A stretch of 64,000 bases of DNA, taken from assembly GCA_940337035.1 (NCBI GenBank), contig CALNHX010005305.1, forward strand, positions 1 through 64,000, written 5' to 3'. The notes beneath the pieces were generated by a model that ran no database searches, was not told the origin of the DNA, and saw only the letters and a list, made by a program, of their open reading frames with translations. This document shows, in pieces, positions 46,801-58,800 of this stretch. The first letter of the stretch is position 1. Every line of letters begins with the position of its first letter. Source of the stretch: Agriotes lineatus. Taxonomy: Eukaryota; Arthropoda; Insecta; Coleoptera; Elateridae. The position numbers and the translations under genes were made by a program.

Positions 46801-49800
46801 TATTAAGGGACATAAATGGCGAAGATATAATAAGGTTCATAAAAGCCCAACGCATCAGATGGCTAGGGCATGTGATGAGAGACGAAGGAAGCACAACAAA
46901 AAACATCATGCAGTGGAAACCCACCGAAACCCGAGCAAGAGGAAGACCCAGAATAACGTGGTTCAATGAAGTAATAGACGATCTAAAAAAAATGGGAATC
47001 AATAACTGGAGAGACCAAATAGTGAACAGGAAAGTGTGGAGACAAATAGCTAATAAAGCAAAAACTCACAATAATCTGTGAACAGTACGCGTAAGTGTAT
47101 ATGTGTGATAAGTGTACGTACATGTGTGCGCGCAATAATATAGTACTATTCGGGGACTGATCCACCCCAGCCACTGGATCCACAAACTCTCTGGAAGGGA
47201 CAGCTATACTCCATCAGGAGTGTCACGCTTATATATATATATATAACTGGAAATTTGAACCATGTTTTAATTAATAACACACTTGAAATACACTCCATTT
47301 GATTAACAACCGTAAACTGACTTTTAACTGCGATTACAGGTTAATTTAGCTCATTTCCAACTCTCGAACGGCAGCGAAAACGAACAAAAATGACCGAAGG
47401 TAGTACACACTGTCGACAGCGCCGCGACGGCTATCCCCGACATTGGGGATGCTTTTATGCACCGCCATCATAGCAAGTTTCGTCTCCTTAGTACAGTCTT
47501 CTTGACCCTACTCTTAGTAAACTATACAGGGTGTTTCAAAATTGCACAGAATGAATATAAGGGCATCATTCTGCATCAAAACTGTAACTGTTTAAAGTAA
47601 TCTCTTTCTTGTGAGTCACTCATAATAATTCTGACAGTTGTAAGTAAAACAAACAGATAATGAAAACAAAACACCAGCCTACTAAATTTAAACGTTTGAA
47701 AAACGAATTGCCATCTTTAATTCTTTGATCAAGGATATCTTTGAAATGAATGACTGTCGAACATAAAGTACATTTTTTTTCTATAATAATTTAGGGGATA
47801 AGTTGCATTCCTGCAGGGTCCCTAGTTTTAATAATGTTGGTACATAGATTTTTAGTTCTTTTCTTCAAAAAAAAAATGATTGTCATTTTGACAGATATGT
47901 CATAATTTAATATCGCTTGCTTCATTTTTGCATGTAAAATATTTCTTGATTTTCTTTTTTTATCCGATTTTATTGATGACAAGCAAACCGCACGCTACGC
48001 GCTGCGAGTCTTGAATCGGCGTGCACGTGAAATAGGACACGCGAAAGGTCAAGCTCCACGCCGAGCGCTAAGATAAGAAAAACAAAACCTAAACAAATAT
48101 AAACATCTGTGAAGCCGAAACGTGAGATTTTATTTTGTGCCACAGACACACATTAAGGAAAATTATATTATAGATGACAATTCCATGTTAAAAAAAGAAA
48201 TTTGTCAAGAGTTCAAATTAAGAAACTTTGACATTCAAAATTGACACATAACTATAATTTTGAAAAAGTTCTACCAACACGAGGTATAAAAATTTCCTAG
48301 CGTTTTAATCACATATCTACCAACATTGTAACACTTTGACAGTTATTATAGAAAAAAAACGTACTGTGGCCGAAGATAAGTTTCTTGTTCGTTTTATGTT
48401 ATTCGTTGATAACGAGGGCAGATTGTCCCTCGAAACGTTCGTTGTTAATATTTTCGTTATTTAATATTTTAATTTGCAGAGTGGCGAAATACCCATTTAA
48501 GAATATGAATTATCCCAAAATAATTATTTCTATTAAAAAAATTAACTTATGTGCTGGCTAGCAAAAACTAAACAGCCTGTAGAGTTGAAAATAATTTTAG
48601 GTTAGGGTATATGACATAAATATTTGTCGTATTTTAAACCATAAATAAAATATGAACCAATGTCGCACTACTGTATGCTGTATACCTTCTGTATATTTAA
48701 ACTTGACTACAATTATATTCTGAATAATGTTTCTCAGTGTCTGTTTTAGACAGCGTTGTAAATTATTTAACCAATCTATACACTGCCATTAAGTACTATA
48801 GCATTGCATATTACGTGATAAAAAATCAAAGAGATATTCCAGAATATTTACCCTATATATTAATTTACCAGAGAGCGGGTGGCCAGCCGGTAAAGCGTCT
48901 GTGCTTCCTGTCGGCAGGTAGTGGGTTCGAACCTCACACCCGGACATCGGTTACAGCATACGCTCACCGGCCACCCTATCAACACCTTTGGTAGTTGTGA
49001 CCCCTGCGAAAGGGTATTCTTCCTTAAATCAATGGGTAAAGCTAGCCACCTGCCTGAGCTGTGGCCGAAGATGGCTTATAAAACCACATTTTTGTAGTTC
49101 GTAACAGGCTCTCAGCCTACATTAAGAGGAAGAAGAAAAAGAAGATTACTTTAGCAAATTAAATTTCATGAAATGTAATGGGAAAACTACTTTAAAAAAT
49201 TATATTGAATTATGATAATTTAATGAAGTTCAAATGTATATCTACCTGAAAGGAAATTTATTATAATTTCCAGAAAACGTAATGAAGAAATAAAGAAGAA
49301 CAAAAAGTTTGTAATAAAAACACTTCAGAATTATATGAAGAAGAAAGAACAAAAATGGAAAGAGAAACAAAAAAATAATTAAATTACTTTAAGGCATGAC
49401 ACCAGTAGAAGTAGAACAGTTTCTGGATAGCATTAATAAAAATATCTACTTAGGAATAAAAATGGATAGTGATGGTGAAAAACAAGAAACTCAAATTAAA
49501 GAAAGCTTACACAGAAAATAAAGTGACAAAAAAAATTTTGTATTAAGAAAACAAGTTAACCATTTAGCGCACACGCTCGCTCTCACTCGGTTGCGTGCTG
49601 CTGACCAAATTGCACGCGCCCGGGTAGGACTCGGGCGGCCGCAAATTATATGGTATAAAATTATTTATACCCATCTTGGACTCGGGATATTGCAGAGGGA
49701 TGTGTTGGAAATCTTTTAGCTAGTGATTCCTAGCAATAAAAAAAAATGAATATTTCGGGTCAGAAATTTCAAAAAGAATCGTGCATTAAGTGGTTTTAAA

Positions 49801-52800
49801 CTAATAGCAAGGGAATGAAACAAAATATTAATAATAGATCTTAAAATATATGAACCCAGCGCGAATAAGGATAATGATTTGAGATAAAAAAAGAATGATG
49901 TCTCCTAGAAAAATTAATGAAATGGCAAAAGAACTTACGACATATATGTATTACAAAAGATAAAATTAAATAATATATTTGTAGTAAATGCACATGCACC
50001 AACTGATAATGCAGAGAAAAGATAGATGAAAAAACCTAAACATGATTAATAGTCCTAAAAGACTTTAACGTAAAAAACTGGTAAAGAAAATTGCTGAAGT
50101 TTGATAGCTGGAAAACAGATTAACGTAGTAATTCTGATGATCTAGCAATAATAACAAGTAGTAAAGGACGAGACTGAAAAAAAAGTACTTGTATATATCA
50201 TATGGAAATCGAATATATGAGATGCTACAGAATGGGAAATATAAATGATCTCATACAATAAATGACCTATATATTTGAAGAGGTGTAAACATTTAGGTAC
50301 TCTTAGGAAAATAAAAAGACAGTTGTAATACTGAACTATATACTGAACAACAAGAATCATTTTGATTTTATTAAAGAATTGTCCCAGACTATTTGCTTTA
50401 AAAATGCTCTCATTCTTGTTAAATGTTTGGCAGTACTGAAGTGTATTGTTGGTGATGCTGTTTATGTCAAATTCGAAATTAGTTTTTGCAGCAGTTTGTG
50501 TCAGACTGTCAAAAAACCTAACCTGCTAACCTCGAATTTGACATCGACTGACAGTGCCATTAACAATATACGATTGCGGCCATGATCGTGGCCATGATGG
50601 TTTTCCTGAGTAGGGGTATTGGTACAGAATAAATACGGACTCAGAAGCGACACTCGTGGCGGTGCCTTTGATGTTCGAGTACCCGATTTCAACTATGGCG
50701 GCCATATTGAAAGAGAGAATATGTTGGTGGCACTGTAAGTCTATGCCAACTTATAGGTTAGTAGGTTAGGTTTTGCGTCAGCCTGTGTCAAAACTGACGC
50801 AAAACCTAACCTGCTAACCTGCCACCAACATATTATTTTTGATCTACTCTCTTTCAATATAGCAGCCATAGCTGAAATCGGGTACTCGGTGCCGCCGCGA
50901 GTGTTGCTTCTGAGTCCGTTAGGTGTTTATTCTGTGGTATTCTATACTTTCTGAATGACTACGCTTTTCTGGGAACGTTTCACCTTGTATTCTTTACACC
51001 ATAAAGCACATGACTTAATTTTTTCTAAGCCAAGCTTGATTTCGTTTTCATTTGCTCACATGTTAGAAAAATTCAAAATCTCCTGTCACACTTTGTGACA
51101 AACGATAGAAAGTGAGGTTAGAAGTACGCTTGATAATGTAAAAATGTATAGTTCTTCTAAAGAAACTTTTCTTGCATGTCATAAACTTTCATGACGTAAT
51201 ACCTGTGCGGTGTTGACGGTATGTTAGCAGAATTTTAACAGTTTGCAGACCAATGTGTTGCCAAGAGCGACCTATAATGCCATTTGGAATATCCACGTCT
51301 CCCCCAAAAACACAAATTGATACAATGCTTCTTGTTTTATGTATTAATAAGACTCCAAAAATCCTATTTCTTTTTAAGAAAAGTCGTTCGATTACATGAG
51401 ACCCTTTCGAGGCTTATACTTTTGCCATTTAAATCCTATATTTTTTAAGACCATGTGAAAAGACGCTTGCCTACCGTAAAAATTCCTTCTTTTTTCGGTT
51501 TTTTTGAAAATCTTTATAAAATGAAATATATCTATAAATACGTTTAAATATTTTATATTAAAAGCATTTAGGCTTACTTTTTACTTCCTTTTACGATAAA
51601 GGAAGTATTAGATTCACCACAAAAAATCGAAATTGAGTTTTCAACAGCACGTTTTCGAGTCCCCTGAACCCAAAAAACATGTTCTTGTTGATTGGTCTGT
51701 CTGTCTGTCTCTCTGTCTGTCAGTCTGTCTGTGAACAGAATATCTCAAAAACGAAAATAGGTATGGCGTTGAAACTTTATATATAAGTTTTGTGTACTAT
51801 GTAGATGAGACAGCAAGCTTTTGAAGAAAATCGCATAACCGGAAGTGGGTGTTTACTGTTGTGATTTTTCAGTTTTTCGATTTGTTTCTTTTTCATTTTT
51901 TTTTATTAACTCCTATTTTAAATAGAACATCCGGTATATTAGTACATTTTTGAATTCTGCTTAAAAAGTTTAGAGAAAATTTGTCTCTTCAACTAACGCT
52001 CTATTTTGTACCGTTTTTGTAGAATTTGTAATTTTAGAAAATTTTTGACAAATGCTTAAAAATTACTCTTTTAGTTTACACCCCCACATACACCTGGTTT
52101 ACGTTTTTTGTATTTCGTTTAAATGTGGGGGTGTAAACTAAAATAATGTTTACGCGCAGTCTGTTTAGTTTACATCCCCACCTACACCTGTTTTACGATT
52201 TTTGTATTTTGCTTAAATGTGGGGGTGTAAACTAAAATAGTGTTTACGGGCAGCTTATTTAGTTTACACTCCACTTTTTTTCCCATTGTTTTGTATTGAA
52301 ACATTATGATTTTAATTGCGAAGTTAGGTTAGGTGAGGTTAGGATAGGATAGGATAGGATAGGTTAGGTTAGGTTAGGTTAGGTTAGGTACGTTGGCGTG
52401 TTGTGCCTGGTGTGCGCTCACGGCGGTAGGTGGCACTGGTGGTGGCTTGGATTGTTACATTCTCCTTGCAAATAGCAGAAGTTTATAAACGTGAATAATT
52501 TGTTTTACTTAATTTTCAATAAAAAGTTTGGGGTGTAAACTAATTTAGTTCAACATAGACTATAATTTGGTTTACACCCCCTAAATGTGGAGGTGTAAAC
52601 TAAAGAAGTACCATTAAATTTTTGGCTAATTATAAGATCACTGTAAAAGGAAGTTGTGTGAGTGTATCACACCAGATTTTTTTTGTACATCTCACAAATC
52701 GCATTTCAAATAGCAGCCTCGGTGAAGTTATCAATGCAAGTAACAGGTTTAGAATGTGGCCGTTTTTCAGGTGGAGAAGTCAAAATTTCATTTCACTGAC

Positions 52801-55800
52801 AGAGATACACTAAGATTACTGTTAAAATACTGATGTTTAATGCTGCCGCAACCCGTTTAGTAAAATTTTATAAACTTGCATTAGAGAGACTGGAAATTAT
52901 CTTCCTGAAGGCATTCAACGGTATAAAAGAGCCCCCATTATCACGCTCCTGTTAGTAATATGTTGTTAACGAAGCAACAAGTTTCTTTACATAAGTTTCC
53001 ATGCTTATTCGGCATGTCTCAAAAATAACTTTAGTTGTCACTTTTGACACTTAAAAATGACGATTGTGCAACTGTGCTCACAGCAGCCAACCTCATATGT
53101 TTGTTAGTTATAGGCAAGGTCTAGGCATTTAGAGTACCAAGTACAGTCGTGTGCAAATAAATCTGGGACAGTGTTTTTTTCACATGCAGATTCAGTTAAG
53201 AATTGAAGAATATCTCCATGGATTTCCTGCTATCAGAAAGAGTTACATTAAACTTTAACAGGTACTGAAACCCGTAACTCTCTCTGATAAGAGGAAATCC
53301 ATGGAAATATTCTTCAAATTCATAACTGAATCTGCATGTGAAAAACACACTGTCCCAGATTTATTTGCACACGACTGTACCTCAGTCCTACTTAGATTTT
53401 TGCCGAGACTAAGGAGTTCCAAACTGTAGCAAGGGCTCTTTTACATCGTAGTAACATGCGACCTACGGCTTTACATCACTTCCAAATGATGGCATTCTGT
53501 AGAGGCTTTCATCCGCATTTTTTTATTTTAAAAACCTCAACGGGACCGGGAATCGAACTTGCGATCCTTAGATCAGTTGTTAGAATGCTTACCACTTATC
53601 TATCAGCCCGCAACCTCATATATTAATTATATGCGTTTTTTTGCCATAAGCAAAAATTTTATTTTCTATCATAATGGCGGTACAGATTTTGATGTCACAT
53701 TTACATGCAATAAAAGATTCATTAGAAGAACTATAGCTGTAGTTATACCAATATTGAAAAACACCAAATAAGACTGACTATACATTTACTACTGTAAAAT
53801 ATGTACTTTTACAGAAGAGTCGAAGCTAATTTTTAATCATTCAATAAGAATTTTTCATTTTAAATGTATTATTTATTAAACACCTATTCGGTTGCTTTTC
53901 TAAAGTTGGTAAGATTGATTACTTCCAATTACGTCACTTATGACGTCCATTAACTTATCTTGTGCCTCTCATACAGTCGTTATCGATGCTTTGAAACATT
54001 AAAACTTATTACAACTGATGACAAAACTGAAATAGTACTGAGCAAATGTTAGCTGATTCTAATTATTAATGTATAGGTACATTATAAGTAATCCCATTAA
54101 ATTGTTATTCATATCATATTATAATATTATAAAAATGACAAAGAATGCTGCAACCGATACCAAATAAAAAATTTCAATGTCTCGCATAATGTCAAAGGAA
54201 TTAGACTGGCAATCACTTCAGCACACTTCTGTTCTTGCATCCAACAAAACAAGTATATTCTTAACTTACCCTAGGATTTTCTGTAATGTGAACATGTCCA
54301 TTTGCAACGTGACCATTCATGTGTGCATGCTTAAGAGTCCCGTTTAGCTGTCCGTTTGGAAATCCCACTCCACCCTAGAATTTTTAACTCGGTCAAATAA
54401 TCATGAAAACATCTCGTTTTCACTATATTTATATAGCAAACAACAATGCGTGTATACAACTGCATAAATGGTTCACCTTCGTATCTAAATGAGAAGGAGT
54501 AAGTGGTGGAATATGAGTGGCGCCTTCTTCTCCAACCAGGTGCTGCATTTCGTGAGCTTCAGCAGTACAGGATTCCTGATGTCGTAACTGCAGTGAAGTA
54601 CCAGGGTATGGTACACCAGCACTGGACGGATAGTAATTGTTAGATGCTGCTAATCTTGCACGTGCTAACGCTTCCCTCTTCATACAGCGCCGTCTGAATA
54701 TTATGCAGCTTACACAACACAAGACGCACAGAATGGATATTGATACTCCTAGCGCAATACCTATGCAAAAGAAAATTTATCCATTTAGATACATTTAATC
54801 TAATCACCTATTAGCATACATTGCTTCATTTGGTAGTATTAACAATTTCACATATAATCTCCATTTGTCTGGTTGATGCTACATTAATGTTCATCTTTCA
54901 AAATATTTCAACTGTAGTCTATTCATATTTTAAAAAAATTAAATATAAGAAATTATATTACTTTAGAATTCTATACAAATAGATCTAAAACTTACTACAC
55001 GGAGCAACCAACAACCGTTTAGAAGAAAATTACTATTATACTGGTTGAGTATAAAGTATTGAGTAATGATTATACTGAAGTCAATATTCATTTCATCAAA
55101 AACTACGTTTAAAAAGTAGCATTCATTGAAATAGAGGCTACATTTTGGCATAATCAATTATTTTCTCTTAATGCGTTTGACTAGTTATGTTATCGTTTTT
55201 TTTAAGAAACCCTGTAATTTTTCTTTAATAATTTAATTGACCTACTTAGTAATTTTGTTTTAGATACAGAAAATGTTTAAAAAAATTATAATTATTATTA
55301 TTAATGGCATAGTAGAGTGCTTGCCATATCTCACCGACCCTGCGCAGTGATTGAAATTCTGTAAATACGTCATAATCAAGGCTACAGAGCAACCTGAAAA
55401 TATAATTGCGATTTTGCTGCGTTTGATATCGTTTGCATTTTCGTGCTTATAAGTTAGTTTTTGCGTTCTTTATCTACTTATATTTCCGTTTATTATAAAA
55501 AACAGTTTTATCAAATAAACACGAAATATTGACACAACCTATTTTAAATTTTGCGCCTGCAAGCTAGCCTGATGTTTTTAGGTTCTACTGAAAACACCAC
55601 TTGGGCATCTCGCTCTACAGTTTTCTCCCTTGCTCCACTGCGCATTTGTGGTCGCTGAGATATGGCAAGACCTCTACCAATAGGAATTCTCGCCTCTTCG
55701 ATTGAAGCTACACAATTGCATTTGAAGGAGTGGATTGGCCCCCTTGATTCTCTTCTACTGTCTTTAAACCTGATTGTCTGTTTCAGCCTTCTGTACTACT

Positions 55801-58800
55801 TCCCTCCATACTCTTCGGTACAATGCTTTGTTCCTCCAACTTTGAGTCCCTATTCCCTTTATGTCATCGTTCGTTCATCCCACTATCTCGTTTTCAGTCT
55901 TCTGTTATGATGTGTTTCTGTAAGTTTCCATTCTGTGACTATTTTACTTGCTCTGCCTGCTTCTGATCTAATGATGTGACCTAACCCTCTGTCTTTGTGT
56001 CTTAATTACTCTCATGATGTCTTCACTATATATTTCTTGCAGTAGATCATGACTCATTTTGGGCCTATATTCATTTTCTTCTCTTTTCACTGGTCCTAGT
56101 ATTGTCAGTAGTATTTTTCGTTGCCTTATTCTCATGTATTCCTTGGACCACCCTTGGTCCAACTTGCGACCGATGGTGTGTTGGATAAAAATCGCCTTGG
56201 TAGATTTGGCAACGTTGCAAACTGTGTTCTACTTCGCTATTGTCGTTGTTATTAGTGTTCAGTTGTGCCTGGAGAAACATTTCCGTGTAAAACGTTCTAT
56301 TGGGCAACTAAAAGCGTTTTCACACAAGATATATGGCTAAGCAGTATTTGACAGATTCCGATTTAGAACTCGAATTAGAGAACCTCTCAGATTTTGAGGT
56401 TATGTCGGATATTGGTTCGGATGGGAGCAGCTCTGACGTGAGTGAAACAGAAGATTGCATTATCACACCGGAACATGAAGACAGTAAAACCCTGCACGCA
56501 AGTGATACTAATTCCAGTGGTTTGGACTATGACAGCGATACAGATACTGGTTATCGATATAAAGCCAAGTCTGGAAGAACTTTTTTAGCTCATCCACCAC
56601 GATATCGCCGCGATATGCGCATGATGGGAGAGTAAGCACTGTACTGGAATCGTTTAAAAAATTTGTTACCCCAGAAATTCTGCAACTCATTGTGCGCCAC
56701 ACAAATGAAGAGGCTGAACGTAAAAATGTGCCAAAAACTGATGACACAGAAATGCTAGCTCTAATAGGAGTTATAATCTTGATGGGATCTAATGATGACA
56801 CTAAATTAGATTATCATGACTTATGGTCAAAGAAATTCGGACGATCATCATACATTGCTGTTATGAGCCGTAATAGATTTAGAGAACTGATAAAAATAAT
56901 CAGATTTGACTCTAGAGATACTCGAGCAAATAGGCGAGCTGAAGATAAATTTGCACCACTTCGAGAAGTGTTTGATTTGCTAAATAAAACATTTTAAAAA
57001 TATTTTTATTCCGGGGAAGGTGTTCTTTCAAAGTATTTATGAAAGACGAACCAGGAAAATATGGTATTCTAATAAGAATCTTAGCCGATTGTGAAGCCCA
57101 CTATATTTTACGTATGGAAGTGTATTCAGGAAAAACTGAAGGCAGTATTTCAGAGTCTAGAGGTCCTAAGGGCATTGTAAAGCGTCTACTATCACCAATC
57201 CGTAATTCTGCCCAAAATGTTACAACTAACAGATACTATACATCCGTGGAGATTGCAGAGGAGTTGTATGCAGATACAGATGTTGTTTTAGTAAATAAGA
57301 ATGCATAACTATTTTGTTCAATAAATAAGTATAGACCATATGCAGTTTAATATAATGTGGACATTTATTAACCCCCCTTGGTCCAACTGTTAACCAAACA
57401 AAGGTTGGTCCTGCCAGGGTTAACAAAACAGTTACATGTACAGTCGTGTGCAAATAAATCTGGGACAATGGTTTTTTCATATGTAAATTGAGTTAAGATT
57501 TGAAGCATATCTCCATGGATTTCCTGCTATCAGAAAGAGTTACATTAAACTTTGACAAGTAAATGAAAATGTAGCTCTTTCTGGTAGCAGAAAATCGATG
57601 GAGATATTCTTCAATTCTCAACTCAACCTACATATGAAAAAACCATTGTCCCAGATTTATTTGCACACCACTGTACAGTTTACAGATTCACTATCATTAT
57701 TTGAAAACTGCTTGACAGAAAATTATTTATCGATTGTATGAACCCAACTTGGACATAACTTACACAAACTATGGTGTACCTGATTTTAAATAGCTTTCTC
57801 AATTTTTGCTTGGAATACTATACCTTAAAAAATGTCCGGTTATTAGGGGTGTCCGATTATAAGAGGTGTCTGTAACAATAAGTTACACTATATTTGTATC
57901 ATTGTATGTATGGCGTCAGTTGTTGGTTTGCCTGGCTGGAATCACCTATTCTCTGTTTGGAGTATTTAACTAGTTGAGGAATCAAAATTGCAAAGGTGGT
58001 GTTTAGTAGCGATGTAATTAATACATTCTTCAGGGTATTCCTTCTTGTAAATCGGTACGATCATCCCAATCCTCCATTCTTCTGGATTTTTTTCGTTATC
58101 CATATTTATTGCAAAATTCTAAATATTCTTTGATGTAGTTTCCCCTATATGCTTTTATCATTTCTCATAGGTATACATACTTCTCGACATAATTACGACC
58201 CGAATTGAGCCACTTTTCAGTGCAGTACAAGCTCCTAAAATTGCCCTTAAGCATTGTGCTCAAATTGCTGCATCGCCAACTACACTTTCATTCATGTGAA
58301 CATGGTAATCGTTGGGTGCAAGATCCCAGCTGTAGGGTGCGTGGTCAAAAAAAATCCCATCGGAACTTCGGTAGCAGTGCTTGTGCGCATGCTGTTGTGT
58401 GTGATCGAGCTTTGTCATGAAAGAACAATGGCTGCATGTCGCATTTCTTGTTCTGAATCGCCCTTCAGAGTCTTTAAGGGTTTCGCAATAAGTTTTTCAT
58501 AGTCATTTCAGGCTCCATAAATTCCCTTACGGTCCCAGAACACTGTAGCCATAAGTTTCCTGTTTCAAAGATTGTTTAAACTTTTTCAGTTTGTACAGAG
58601 TGCAGATATGCATCTGTTGCTTGGATTGTTCTTTTGTTTAAACATAAATTGAACCCACGTTTTGTCACAATTTTGTCAAGCAAATTGTCCCTTTCCTCAT
58701 GGTAGTGCTGGAGAAACATCAGGGCAGCTCCCATTTGCTGCATCTTGGAAAGATCTGCGAGTCTTTTGGGTACCCACCCAAAACTTGTAATAGCTTAGAG

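Larger units (their letters stand above)
42721..47243 (+). mobile_element. Full-length, apparently intact RTE-type retrotransposon
   Basis: The element is flanked by a perfect 13-bp duplication TAACTGGAAATTT at 42708-42720 and 47244-47256, and ends in a (TA)n tract. Layout: leader of about 465 bp, GC-richer than its surroundings; ORF1 43186-44064; a 41-bp gap; ORF2 44106-47081; 3' UTR of about 160 bp. Neither ORF has a stop or frameshift. It lies in the 19.4-kb intron of the receptor gene, antisense to it. Perfect duplication and open frames mean it inserted recently; it is the likeliest source type for the other RTE relics here. Confidence 0.93.
51577..52676 (-). mobile_element. Helentron-like element, copy 3, with a nested insert
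   Basis: Minus-strand copy: plus-strand left edge CTTTTTACTTCCTTTTACGA, right edge AAGTTGTGTGAGTGTATCAC, ACCAGA. The microsatellite GTCTGTCTGTCT lies at about 51698-51735. Compared with the other copies, about 550 bp are inserted at 52066-52615; without them it is about 550-560 bp, a little shorter than copies 1 and 2. Confidence 0.75.

Noticed and set aside
48737..48994. 85-codon plus-strand frame containing SGFEPHTRTSV
   Set aside because: Again a B-box-derived reading through the SINE at 48871; no independent coding evidence.
49559..49640. GC-rich patch with CGCACACGCTCGCTCTCACT as a CpG-island promoter
   Set aside because: Short, isolated and inside decayed RTE sequence; no transcription-start features seen.
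52323..52389. Chromosome end
   Set aside because: The TTAGG run is short, contains ATAGG variants and is embedded in a mobile element within an intron, with a coding exon on each side.
54429..54476. Read-through extension VNHLCSCIHALLFAI of the transmembrane exon
   Set aside because: It runs into the intron past a GTGAAC donor; splicing to the 54374 exon keeps the frame and the overall length.
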